NCBI RefSeq assembly: GCF_000482485.1
Contig: NZ_AXVK01000027.1
Location: forward strand, 62,001 to 126,000
Source of the DNA: Paucisalibacillus globulus DSM 18846
GTDB taxonomy: Bacteria; Bacillota; Bacilli; Bacillales; Amphibacillaceae
Reading direction: 5' to 3'
Length of the DNA: 64,000 nucleotides
Position numbers and translations under genes: made by a program. Shown one piece after another: positions 39,854 to 49,058 of the stretch (positions are counted from its first letter, which is position 1; the number at the start of each line of letters is the position of its first letter). The notes beneath the pieces were generated by a model. The model saw only the letters and a list, made by a program, of their open reading frames with translations. It ran no database searches and was not told the DNA's origin.

Positions 39854-41128
39854 ATGAAATTATTAAAATCATTTTTCTTTATGTTCGTCTTTTCAACATT
39901 ATTAATTTTAGCTGCATGTTCAGGTGGGGACGAATCTAATAATGCCGACTCAAATTCCAATAACAATACTGATGAAGCAGCTACATCTGATGAAAAAGTC
40001 ACCATCAAGTTAGGGGCACAAAACGATAATACACCTGCAACCCAAGCTCTAATTGATGCATTTAATGAAAGCCAAGACAAGTATGTTGTCGAGTGGGATC
40101 CACTAACAAACGATTCTGCGCAAATGCATGACCAACTATTGAATTCATTAAATAGTGGTTCCAGTGAATACGATGTTATTTCTCTTGACGTAGTTTGGGC
40201 TGGAGAATTTGCTGGGGCTGGATTCTTAGAACCTATCGATGTTTTTATGAATGAAGCAGGTTATAGTAAAGACCAATTTAATGCCGGTTCTATGGCATCT
40301 GGTAATTACACTGGAAAACAATATACATTGCCTTTCTTCCCGGACTTAGGTCTACTTTATTTCCGTAGTGACATCGTTAGTGAAGAAGATGCTGCTAAAT
40401 TAGAAAGTGGCGATTACACATACGAAGATTTATATGCAATGGCTGAAAAATATACTGGGGAGGAAGGTACAAAATATGGCTTCCTATACCAATCGAAACA
40501 ATACGAAGGGTTAACCGTTAACGTAACTGAGTTTACTAACTCTTTTTCAGATGTGCAAACCGGTTTAGAAACGATGTATAAATTTACTACTGCAGATTTC
40601 TCACCAAGTGACTTATTAAATTATACAGAAGCAGAATCTCATACGAATTTCGAGCAAGGTAACGCTGTATTTGAACGTAACTGGCCATATCAATTTGGAC
40701 GTATTAAAGGCCAAGAAGATGGCGTTACGGTTTCATTAGATCAAGTCGGCATAGCACCACTTCCTAATGGTGGTTCTGTCGGCGGCTGGTTACTAGGTAT
40801 TAATAAAAACTCTGAAAATATCGATGGGGCATGGGAATTTATCTCATTCGCTTCTGGTGAAGAAGGTCAAAAAATCATGGCAACTCAAGGTGGTTACTTA
40901 CCTGGATTTAATGCATTACTGGAAGATGAAGAAGTTGTAGCTGGAAACGAAATGCTTTCTTATGAAGGTTTTAAAAATGCTCTAGCTAATACACTTGCTC
41001 GTCCAGTATCACCTGATTACAATGCAGTTTCCGATACCATTCAAGTAGAGGCACATAAATATTTAAGCTCTGGCGAAGGAGCTGATACAGCCGCAGCTGC
41101 AATTGAAGATGCTGCCGCGGCAGAATAA
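39854..41128 (+). CDS. Sugar ABC transporter substrate-binding lipoprotein (maltose-type)
   Basis: A 424-aa extracellular lipoprotein of the MalE family with lipobox LILAAC near residues 18-23 and an Asn/Ser/Asp-rich linker. QYTLPFFPDLGLLYFRSDIV and GWLLGINKNSENIDGAWEFI are typical of maltose/trehalose-binding proteins. The ribosome binding site GGGGGG is nine bases from ATG. Its genes for permeases and a disaccharide phosphorylase follow. Maltose or trehalose is the likely ligand. Confidence 0.9.
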   Translation: MKLLKSFFFMFVFSTLLILAACSGGDESNNADSNSNNNTDEAATSDEKVTIKLGAQNDNTPATQALIDAFNESQDKYVVEWDPLTNDSAQMHDQLLNSLNSGSSEYDVISLDVVWAGEFAGAGFLEPIDVFMNEAGYSKDQFNAGSMASGNYTGKQYTLPFFPDLGLLYFRSDIVSEEDAAKLESGDYTYEDLYAMAEKYTGEEGTKYGFLYQSKQYEGLTVNVTEFTNSFSDVQTGLETMYKFTTADFSPSDLLNYTEAESHTNFEQGNAVFERNWPYQFGRIKGQEDGVTVSLDQVGIAPLPNGGSVGGWLLGINKNSENIDGAWEFISFASGEEGQKIMATQGGYLPGFNALLEDEEVVAGNEMLSYEGFKNALANTLARPVSPDYNAVSDTIQVEAHKYLSSGEGADTAAAAIEDAAAAE

Positions 41129-41229
41129 ATAGCGTTAGCTTAATGAAACTCCTTATGACCATTCTTCATAAGGAGTTTTGACTTTATTGAAATCATAATG
41201 TTTATTTGACCTTTAGAGAGGTGAATACA

Positions 41230-42447
41230 ATGAAACAAAAACTGGGATTTAGTGGTTGGCTCTATTTACTGCCTACGTTAATCCTTATTGGGATATTTTC
41301 TCTATGGCCTGTTGTCCAGTCTGTAACCTATACATTATTTGATTACAAGCTTAATGACCAACAAAAAGCAGGTCTATACTTGAATGAAAGATTTAATACC
41401 GATTTATTTAATGAAACGGCATTATATATTGACCTTTTTTTAACAGAAGACTTATCCAATGTTACAGGTAATGAAGATAAAGTAAAAGTGGAGGAAGTTT
41501 TACTAAAAGTCGATACAGCCGCTACATCTTATACAGAATCACAGGGCGTTATTGACATATCAAAAGAAGAGCGTACGGAAATAACCAACCTGTATGAAAA
41601 TACGAAAGTCCTAATTGAAGATTTAAATAAGAAGTATACGTTAACACATGCAGATAGTCTTCCATTATTAGTGGAAGATTTTGATAGAAGTATCATTCCA
41701 TCCAATTTCATCGGACTGCAAGCATATAAAGATGCATTAGGAGATAAACGTGTTCATACCGCGTTATGGAACACAGTACTATTTACTGTAGTTTCTGTTG
41801 CCATTGAGTTAGTTCTTGGACTGGGTCTAGCTTTAATATTAAATAAAGCCATGTTCGGGCAAGGATTAGTTCGCACCACTTCCCTTATCCCTTGGGCAAT
41901 TCCAACTGCAGTTGCCGCGTTAATGTGGAGTTATTTATATGATGGAACAAGTGGAATAGTAGCACATTTTTTTGAAAACCTTGGCTTAATTAGCCAATCG
42001 CAGGATTTACTACTAAGTCAAGGGGGAGCAATGGTATCTACCATTTTAGCAGATGTATGGAAAACAACACCTTATATGGCACTCCTTTTACTAGCAGGAC
42101 TTCAAAATATTCCAGGTTCATTATATGAAGCAGCATCGATTGACGGAGCATCGAAGTTTAAAAGTTTCTTTTCAGTCACACTACCATTATTAAAATCATC
42201 CATTTTGGTTGCATTGCTTTTCCGAACCCTTGATGCATTTCGAGTCTTTGACTTAATATTCGTGTTAACTGGTGGTGGACCCGGAGGAGCGACAGAAACT
42301 ATGTCCATTTATGCCTATAAAGCCATGTTTGGACAGACAAACTTTGGATATGGCTCTGTTGTTGTGATGATCATGTTCGTATGTGTAGCAATCATTGCGA
42401 TTATCTTTGTTCGATTACTTGGTACGAATTTACTCGACCGTGATTAA
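41230..42447 (+). CDS. Sugar ABC transporter permease, MalF-like
   Basis: About 405 aa, membrane permease. Between the first and second membrane helices lies an extra extracytoplasmic segment (roughly residues 45-165), as in enterobacterial MalF but much smaller. The conserved EAA loop YEAASIDGASKFKSFFSVTLP lies near 300. I start at ATG 41230 behind GAGAGGTG; eight upstream codons lack a site. No ATP-binding gene is present; a shared MsmX-type ATPase elsewhere is expected. Confidence 0.9.
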   Translation: MKQKLGFSGWLYLLPTLILIGIFSLWPVVQSVTYTLFDYKLNDQQKAGLYLNERFNTDLFNETALYIDLFLTEDLSNVTGNEDKVKVEEVLLKVDTAATSYTESQGVIDISKEERTEITNLYENTKVLIEDLNKKYTLTHADSLPLLVEDFDRSIIPSNFIGLQAYKDALGDKRVHTALWNTVLFTVVSVAIELVLGLGLALILNKAMFGQGLVRTTSLIPWAIPTAVAALMWSYLYDGTSGIVAHFFENLGLISQSQDLLLSQGGAMVSTILADVWKTTPYMALLLLAGLQNIPGSLYEAASIDGASKFKSFFSVTLPLLKSSILVALLFRTLDAFRVFDLIFVLTGGGPGGATETMSIYAYKAMFGQTNFGYGSVVVMIMFVCVAIIAIIFVRLLGTNLLDRD

Positions 42448-42459
42448 GGAGGGAAGCAG

Positions 42460-43293
42460 ATGAGATTTTCTAAGAAAAAGTTACTTTTTATGTTTGCCAT
42501 TGTTGTGTCCGGTTATTTATTTATTATGGTTTTTCCTTTTTTATGGATTTTCATTACTTCCTTTAAAACAAGTGGTGAGATTTTTGGTACCGGTGCCTTT
42601 CATGTCATACCAGAAGACCCAACATTGAAAAACTACGCCATTATTCTATTTGAAAAAGGAATTTTGCGAGCAATAGTTAATAGTTTTGTTGTCGCAATTT
42701 CAACAACTATCTATGTCATCGTTGTAGCATCACTTTGTGCCTATGCCATATCTCGGTTTCATTTTAAGGGAAAGAGTATTTTACTAGGATTAGTTCTAGC
42801 AGTATCCATGTTTCCACAAATGATTATTACTGGTCCAGTGTACAATTTGTTTTATGATTTAGGTTGGTTAAACAGTTATTTCGTGATCCTTCCATACTCA
42901 ACTATTACTTTACCGATGGCTGTATGGATACTTGTAACACATTTCAATCAGATTCCATTAGCACTAGAAGAATCTGCAAAAATTGATGGTGCTACTAGGA
43001 TACAAACACTAACAAAAATAGTTTTTCCATTAGCGGCACCGGGAGTATTTACGACCGCAATTATAACTTTTATCGCTGCTTGGAATGAATTCTTATTAAC
43101 AATTACGTTAAATACGGAATCTAGTTTTCATACCGTTCCTGTTGCCATTTCTTTCTTACGTGATCAATTTTCTATCCTTTGGGGTGAAGTTGCAGCCGCA
43201 ACTACCATTGTTACTATTCCAACATTGATTATCGTATTAATATTCCAAAGGCAGATTGTTTCCGGACTAACCTCTGGCGGGGTGAAAGAATGA
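42460..43293 (+). CDS. Sugar ABC transporter permease, MalG-like
   Basis: A 277-aa permease with six helices. The EAA loop LEESAKIDGATRIQTLTKIVFP is near residues 170-190. It pairs with the preceding MalF-like protein. The gene follows by 12 bases with a good AAGGAGGG site. Confidence 0.93.
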   Translation: MRFSKKKLLFMFAIVVSGYLFIMVFPFLWIFITSFKTSGEIFGTGAFHVIPEDPTLKNYAIILFEKGILRAIVNSFVVAISTTIYVIVVASLCAYAISRFHFKGKSILLGLVLAVSMFPQMIITGPVYNLFYDLGWLNSYFVILPYSTITLPMAVWILVTHFNQIPLALEESAKIDGATRIQTLTKIVFPLAAPGVFTTAIITFIAAWNEFLLTITLNTESSFHTVPVAISFLRDQFSILWGEVAAATTIVTIPTLIIVLIFQRQIVSGLTSGGVKE

Positions 43294-43341
43294 TTTCTAG
43301 TAGATGCATACAATTTCTAGCAGATTAAGGAGTGATACATC

Positions 43342-45630
43342 TTGTCGTGGAAGGTAGAATCAAAAAGTACAGATATCGCTACATTATTACAAGAAGAAAG
43401 CTTATTTTTCAATGGGAACGGCTACATGGGTATCCGAGGAAATTTAGAAGAAGGCTTACCAAGTGATACAAATACCATAAGAGGGTCTTATATTAATGGA
43501 TTCCATGATATTGTGGAAATTTCGTATGGAGAGAAGCTTTATGCATTTCCAGAAAACCAGCAAAAGTTATTAAATATTATTGATGCTCAAGGGATTGAGA
43601 TATGGGTGGGAGAAGATAAACATCGGGAAAAAGTGTCACTTCATTCCGGTAAAATTATAGACTATACTCGAATTCTCCATTTGGATAAAGGATTGACTGA
43701 GCGCAGATTACATTGGCGATCGAATTCGGGCCATGAGCTTAATGTAAACTTTAAGCGTTTCGTATCCTTCCATACAAAAGAATTATTTCAACAATATATT
43801 ACACTTACACCTATTAGTGAGGATATACCAGTCCGGATTGTTTCTTCAGTTAACGGCGATGTGAAGAACTTTGCTGATAAGGATGATCCCCGCGTAGCCA
43901 GTGATGATGAGCAACTACTAGCTATTACCAATCTATTATGGATAGATGAAAGTAGTTTTGTAGAAGTTGAAACTACAATTTCTAAACTACGTGCTGCGGC
44001 TCTTTCAACGGTATCCGTATCAGATAAATCCGCATCTTATCGTTATGAATTTAATCATTCTTCTATACAAACAACGATTGATTTTACTTTATCAAGGGAG
44101 ACAATTTTAGAAAAAAGAACATTCATAGCGGATTCAAGACGTTATCAAGACTTACAGTACACACTGCAATTGATAAAGGATAAAACTGCGTCATTATCGT
44201 TTAAAGAATTAGCAAATCTTCAATTGGAATATATGACATCCTTTTGGAAAAATACGGATGTAACAATTACTGGTGGCGATAAAATTCAAGAAGCAATTCG
44301 CTTTAATTTATTTCATTTACTTCAATCTGCAGGGCAAGATGGAAAAACTAGCATTGCAGCAAAAGGATTATCTGGTGAAGGATATGAAGGACATTATTTC
44401 TGGGACACAGAGATTTATTTACTGCCGATGTTCACAATGACTAATCCAGAGCTTGCAAAGAAACTATTACATTATCGTTATTCCATTCTCGACTCTGCTA
44501 GAGAAAGGGCGAGAGAAATGGGGCATAAAAATGGTGCCCTTTACCCTTGGCGAACTATTACAGGAACGGAATGCTCTTCCTACTATCCAGCAGGGACCGC
44601 ACAATACCATATTAGTGCAGATATCGCATATAGCTATGTTCAATATTTTTTAGCAACGAATGACCTTGATTTTGTTAAAGTTATGGGCGCAGAAGTTCTA
44701 ATAGAGACTGCTAGACTTTGGTTAGAGGTTGGTCATTTTCATCAAAATGGGGAATTTCGCATCGATACAGTAACAGGGCCAGATGAATATACAGCAATCG
44801 TTAATAACAATTATTACACTAATGTCATGGCAAAATATAATCTTCAATGGGCAATAAAGTTTGTACAATTCATTCAAAGTGAAGATCCTTTACACTGGCA
44901 ATCTTTAAAAAGCAAATTATCATTGAAGGATTCCGAGTTAGAAGCATTCCAATCTGCCGCTGATGCTATGTATCTACCCATCGATAAAACATTAAATATT
45001 AATTCACAGGATGATACATTCCTACAAAAGGAAATCTGGGATTTTGAAGGAACACCGAAGGAACATTATCCATTACTCCTTCACTACCATCCGTTAACCA
45101 TTTATCGATACCAAGTTTGTAAACAGGCTGATACCGTTCTTGCCCATTTTCTAGTAGAGGATGAGCAGCCAGAAGATATCATAAAGGAATCCTATAATTA
45201 TTATGAAAAGATTACTACCCATGATTCTTCCCTATCTTCTTGCGTGTTTAGCATGATGGGCGCAAGAATTGGTTATTTGGAGAAAGCATACGACTATTTT
45301 CTAGAATCGGCACGATTGGATTTGGATAATCGTCAAGGAAATACGAAAGATGGACTTCACATGGCTAATATGGGCGGGACTTGGATGGCGATTGTGACTG
45401 GTTTCGCAGGACTTCGTTTAAAAGAAAATGGGTTGCATTTCCGTCCGCAACTTCCAGAACAATGGGAAGGATACGCTTTTCATATACGGTATCATGGTAG
45501 ATTACTGAAAATTAGTAGTAAAATGGATAGTTTTACAGTGGAACTACTGTCAGGGGTCCAAGTCGACCTCCATATTTGGGATAAAAAACATACCATTACT
45601 GCAGATAGCACCCTGGTTATTACTAATTGA
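43342..45630 (+). CDS. Glycoside hydrolase family 65 disaccharide phosphorylase (probably maltose)
   Basis: A 762-aa GH65 enzyme that splits an alpha-linked disaccharide with phosphate, giving beta-glucose 1-phosphate and glucose. Family features are FFNGNGYMGIRGN near 26-38, KGLSGEGYEGHYFWDTEIYLLP and the catalytic Glu482 in TGPDEYTA. The neighbouring beta-phosphoglucomutase confirms a beta-glucose 1-phosphate product. Specificity (maltose, trehalose, nigerose or kojibiose) cannot be fixed by eye; the maltose-type transporter favours maltose. The start is TTG after AAGGAG. Confidence 0.92.
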   Translation: MSWKVESKSTDIATLLQEESLFFNGNGYMGIRGNLEEGLPSDTNTIRGSYINGFHDIVEISYGEKLYAFPENQQKLLNIIDAQGIEIWVGEDKHREKVSLHSGKIIDYTRILHLDKGLTERRLHWRSNSGHELNVNFKRFVSFHTKELFQQYITLTPISEDIPVRIVSSVNGDVKNFADKDDPRVASDDEQLLAITNLLWIDESSFVEVETTISKLRAAALSTVSVSDKSASYRYEFNHSSIQTTIDFTLSRETILEKRTFIADSRRYQDLQYTLQLIKDKTASLSFKELANLQLEYMTSFWKNTDVTITGGDKIQEAIRFNLFHLLQSAGQDGKTSIAAKGLSGEGYEGHYFWDTEIYLLPMFTMTNPELAKKLLHYRYSILDSARERAREMGHKNGALYPWRTITGTECSSYYPAGTAQYHISADIAYSYVQYFLATNDLDFVKVMGAEVLIETARLWLEVGHFHQNGEFRIDTVTGPDEYTAIVNNNYYTNVMAKYNLQWAIKFVQFIQSEDPLHWQSLKSKLSLKDSELEAFQSAADAMYLPIDKTLNINSQDDTFLQKEIWDFEGTPKEHYPLLLHYHPLTIYRYQVCKQADTVLAHFLVEDEQPEDIIKESYNYYEKITTHDSSLSSCVFSMMGARIGYLEKAYDYFLESARLDLDNRQGNTKDGLHMANMGGTWMAIVTGFAGLRLKENGLHFRPQLPEQWEGYAFHIRYHGRLLKISSKMDSFTVELLSGVQVDLHIWDKKHTITADSTLVITN

Positions 45631-45648
45631 TGATTGGAGTTATTAAAT

Positions 45649-46305
45649 TTGTTAAAGGCATTTATATTTGATTTAGATGGTGTAATCACAGATACCGCAG
45701 ATCTCCATTTCAAGGCATGGAAAAAATGTGCCGAAAAGCTTGGGATAGACATTGACTTATCTTTTAATGAACAGTTAAAAGGGGTAGATCGAATGGGGTC
45801 TTTAGAGCGAATACTAGAATATGGAGGGAAAGCAAATCACTTTTCCATAGAAGAAAAAGTAAGATTGGCTGAAGAAAAAAATGATGACTACAAAGAATTA
45901 ATTAGTAAAATAACTTCAGTAGACATTCTTCCTGGAATTTATCCATTACTAGTACGGATAATAGGTGGAGGGTTTAAAATTGGGTTAGCATCCGCTAGTA
46001 AAAATGCCCCTTCAATATTGAAGTCACTAGGAATAGATGAATTTTTTAATGCCACTGCCGATCCAAATACTATAGATAAAGGAAAGCCTGCACCAGATAT
46101 ATTTTTACAAGCCGCCTCTATCCTTCATGTACAGCCATCTGATTGTATCGGAATTGAAGATGCCAATGTTGGAATTGAAGCAATAAAAAAAGCAGGAATG
46201 TTTGCAGTCGGTATAGGAGATCACTTAAAAGAAGCAGATTATCTTGTAAAATCTACAAAAGAATTAACTTTGGACAAATTATTGAAAGCATGGAATAAAA
46301 GATGA
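45649..46305 (+). CDS. pgmB: Beta-phosphoglucomutase
   Basis: A HAD-family mutase converting beta-glucose 1-phosphate to glucose 6-phosphate. Nucleophile Asp8 and acid/base Asp10 lie in FIFDLDGVITDTADLH; ASASKNAPSIL and GIEDANVGIEAIKKAGM are the later HAD motifs. I prefer the TTG at 45649 (218 aa, TTGGAG nine bases upstream, normal family length) over a TTG five codons earlier. It ends the disaccharide operon. Confidence 0.92.
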   Translation: MLKAFIFDLDGVITDTADLHFKAWKKCAEKLGIDIDLSFNEQLKGVDRMGSLERILEYGGKANHFSIEEKVRLAEEKNDDYKELISKITSVDILPGIYPLLVRIIGGGFKIGLASASKNAPSILKSLGIDEFFNATADPNTIDKGKPAPDIFLQAASILHVQPSDCIGIEDANVGIEAIKKAGMFAVGIGDHLKEADYLVKSTKELTLDKLLKAWNKR

Positions 46306-46339
46306 AAATGGCGCACCCATTGGAAGGTGCGCCATTTTA
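46305..46339 (+). terminator. Terminator of the disaccharide operon
   Basis: Perfect stem AAAATGGCGCACC/GGTGCGCCATTTT with a six-base loop, overlapping the last base of pgmB's stop codon. Confidence 0.92.
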
Positions 46340-46515
46340 GTTTGGTACTGGATTTTTCGACCACCTTAAATAGCCAGATTTTCCAGATAATCTCGGAGGG
46401 GGTTGTCCCTATTAGTCATTTCAACACTAATTCTCATTCAGTATGAACCACAACTTGTCCTCGCGAATCATTTCAACATCGATTTTCAATCCTTTATGAC
46501 GCTACTGGTAAAATG

Positions 46516-47571
46516 TTAGTAAGATATCATTTCAGAAAGTACATAATGATATACTAATTTTTCCGTATTAATCAATGACTTCTCATGTGTACGTTCAAAG
46601 GCATGGGATGAATCAATACCAGGACCAATTAATCCATGAACAATATCATGTCCCGATTTAATTGCTGCTGAAGCATCAGAACCGTAATATGGGTAGATAT
46701 CTAACTTATATTCAATATTATTCTTTTCAGCAAGTTCTACTAATCGCTTACGTAATCCGTAGTGGTAAGGTCCACTAGCATCCTTTACACATATGGACAC
46801 CGTATATTCATCAGTTGATTGACCATCACCCATTGCCCCCATGTCGACAGCAAGATATTCAACCGTTTCCGGTGGTATATTAGAATTACCGCCATAACCA
46901 ATTTCTTCGTTATTAGAAATTAGAAAATGTGTGGTATATGGTAGTGTTATATTCTCTTCTTTTAGTCGCTTAATCAATTGTAGTAGTATACCAACACTTG
47001 CCTTGTCATCTAGATGTCGAGATTTTATAAATCCATTCTCAGTAAGTTGTACTCGCGGATCAAAGGAAACAAAATCCCCTACCTCAATACCAAGAGCACG
47101 AATATCTTCTGCATGATGTACTTCAGCATCAATTCGAACTTCCATATTTTCTTGATTTCTTTCTGCTTTTCCAGCATCTTTGTATACATGAACAGAAGTT
47201 TGACGCATTAGAATGGTACCTGTATACACTTTTCCAGTGGAAGTATGAATTTCGCAGTACTCCCCTTCAATGGAGTTATAACGGAATCCACCAATTAGAT
47301 CTAATCGAAGGCGACCATTACTTTTTACTTCTTTTACCATCGCACCAAGTGTATCCACATGCGCCGTTAACATGCGATGTTCATCATTGTTCTCACCAGG
47401 TAATGTTGCTATTAAGCCACCTTTACGATTTCGCTTTGTTTCCACATGAAGTTTTTGTAAAAAATCCTCAGCAAATTGAATAGCACTGGCCGTAAAACCA
47501 GTTGGACTAGGGATAGATACTAACTGTTTAATTATTTCTTTTGTTTCTTGAATATTTGGATATGTAGACAT
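46516..47571 (-). CDS. M42-family metallo-aminopeptidase
   Basis: A 351-aa di-metal peptidase (YsdC/FrvX/glutamyl-aminopeptidase type, often mislabelled endoglucanase M). The expected ligands and catalytic residues are all visible: TAHVDTLG, SRHLDDKASVG, ISNNEEIGYGGN, AVDMGAMG and IDSSHAFERTH. Relatives form dodecameric shells that trim peptides. It has an AAAGGAG site 11 bases from ATG and is monocistronic. Confidence 0.9.
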   Translation of the reverse strand: MSTYPNIQETKEIIKQLVSIPSPTGFTASAIQFAEDFLQKLHVETKRNRKGGLIATLPGENNDEHRMLTAHVDTLGAMVKEVKSNGRLRLDLIGGFRYNSIEGEYCEIHTSTGKVYTGTILMRQTSVHVYKDAGKAERNQENMEVRIDAEVHHAEDIRALGIEVGDFVSFDPRVQLTENGFIKSRHLDDKASVGILLQLIKRLKEENITLPYTTHFLISNNEEIGYGGNSNIPPETVEYLAVDMGAMGDGQSTDEYTVSICVKDASGPYHYGLRKRLVELAEKNNIEYKLDIYPYYGSDASAAIKSGHDIVHGLIGPGIDSSHAFERTHEKSLINTEKLVYHYVLSEMISY

Positions 47572-47670
47572 GAGACTACTCCTTTCATTAATTACTTAAT
47601 CTCATCTTAACGCTAATTTATAAGATTTAACAGAAAAATTATTCTTTGAAAAAAAGCAGCGAAATATTAG

Positions 47671-48060
47671 TCATTTCGCTGCTGAACTTTCGTTATTCTG
47701 TTTTTTCCAGGATCCCATTCCACCTTTTACATTGTAAATCTGCGTGAAACCCTTTCTTTTCAAAACTCTCGCTGCTTTAGAGCTCCTGATTCCACTTTGG
47801 CAAATTACGACAACATCTTTATTTTTATCTAGCTCTTTTAAACGTTGTGTCAATTCATAAAGCGGGATATTACGAAAAGGGGGCTGATGATTACGATTAT
47901 ACTCCCCTGGTGTTCGTACATCTATAAACTGTACTTTCTTTTCTTTGAATTTTGATTTAGCTTCATATGTTGTTATATTAGTGATGCCCTTTACCGGAAT
48001 GAAGCGAGTAACGATTAATACAACTATACAAGCAAGTAGTAACCATACATTGAAATCCAT
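47671..48060 (-). CDS. Membrane-anchored rhodanese
   Basis: A 129-aa protein: one N-terminal helix (4-20) and a single rhodanese domain with active-site Cys87 in VICQSGIRSSKAA. It probably handles sulfane sulfur at the membrane. It follows the cytosolic rhodanese gene by 29 bases, and the two may be co-transcribed. Confidence 0.9.
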   Translation of the reverse strand: MDFNVWLLLACIVVLIVTRFIPVKGITNITTYEAKSKFKEKKVQFIDVRTPGEYNRNHQPPFRNIPLYELTQRLKELDKNKDVVVICQSGIRSSKAARVLKRKGFTQIYNVKGGMGSWKKQNNESSAAK

Positions 48061-48089
48061 TTTTTCACAGGCCCCTTCACATGGTTCAT

Positions 48090-48389
48090 TTAAAATTCTA
48101 ATTCATCTTCCCAAGCAAGCATGCCACCAACCATATTTGTCACATCATATCCATGGTCCATTAAGAATTCACAAGCCATCGTACTTCTTCCACCGGAACG
48201 ACATATCATATAGTAGTGTTCATTTTTATTAAGCTTGTCCAAGTTATCCTCAAGGTCTCCTAAACGAATATGACGTGCCCCAGGAATTTTCCCCATTGCT
48301 ACCTCGTCATCTTCCCGAACATCAATAATATTTACTTGTTCACCACTATTAACCTTTTTTGCTAAATCAATTGCTGAGATTTGTTTCAA
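48090..48389 (-). CDS. Cytosolic single-domain rhodanese
   Basis: A 99-aa sulfurtransferase with active-site Cys63 in MICRSGGRSTMAC and a second Cys, Cys73, nearby. It has the typical IIDVREDDEVAMGKIPGA. The start is TTG after GGAGG. It precedes the membrane-bound rhodanese. Confidence 0.9.
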   Translation of the reverse strand: MKQISAIDLAKKVNSGEQVNIIDVREDDEVAMGKIPGARHIRLGDLEDNLDKLNKNEHYYMICRSGGRSTMACEFLMDHGYDVTNMVGGMLAWEDELEF

Positions 48390-48479
48390 GATACTTTTCC
48401 TCCCAATAAAAAATGTTGTTTCTATTATATAGGAAAAGCATATGGAAAAAAACTATCAAGCAAGTTTCTATTTAATTCA

Positions 48480-48920
48480 TTACTGATATATGTTCATTAG
48501 ACTACGTAACTCTTGTTCGTTTTCTATTAAATCCTTTAAAGAATACCCATCCAAAACGTGATAAAATGCTTGTAAAGCCTTATTAAACGCATGCTTTAAC
48601 GTACATCCAGGTGAGATGACACAATGATTCGTCCCCTTATCAAAACACTCCAATAACGTAAAATCACTTTCTAATATTCTAATTAATTTTCCTATATTAA
48701 TTTCCTCGGGATTCTTTGCTAAACGAATACCCCCATGTCGTCCTCTCACACTTTCTATTAATTCTAGCTTTGCTAACCCATGGACAACTTTTCCTAGATG
48801 GTTGTGAGAAATATCATAGACATCCGAAATTTCTTTAATACTAGCTAAATCATTTTCCTTCTTCAGACCTATAAATATCAATACTCTTAAGCTATAATCG
48901 GTGTATTTTTTTAATTGCAT
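48480..48920 (-). CDS. nsrR: Nitric-oxide-sensing repressor NsrR
   Basis: A 146-aa Rrf2-family regulator. The winged helix covers ~1-70 and the Fe-S ligands are Cys92, Cys100 and Cys106 (spacing 7 and 5), as in NsrR. It is divergent from hmp, with an NsrR-like palindrome between the genes. NO damage to the cluster should release repression of hmp. Confidence 0.92.
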   Translation of the reverse strand: MQLKKYTDYSLRVLIFIGLKKENDLASIKEISDVYDISHNHLGKVVHGLAKLELIESVRGRHGGIRLAKNPEEINIGKLIRILESDFTLLECFDKGTNHCVISPGCTLKHAFNKALQAFYHVLDGYSLKDLIENEQELRSLMNIYQ

Positions 48921-49012
48921 TTTTTATCTCCTTGTGTACTTCTTCACAATATTGTAACATAAATCGCGTTTTAACCGGTTGTTTGGCTACCAATTTAGAG
49001 TATACAATAAAC

Positions 49013-49029
49013 ATGTATTCAAAATACAT
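49013..49029. promoter_or_regulatory. NsrR operator upstream of hmp
   Basis: The perfect inverted repeat ATGTATT-CAA-AATACAT lies 30 bases before the hmp start codon and fits the Bacillus NsrR consensus (ATRTATYTTAAATATAT-like). The nsrR gene itself lies on the other side of the same intergenic region. Confidence 0.85.
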
Positions 49030-49058
49030 CTTTTAAAAAGTAAAGGGAGTGCATTCTT

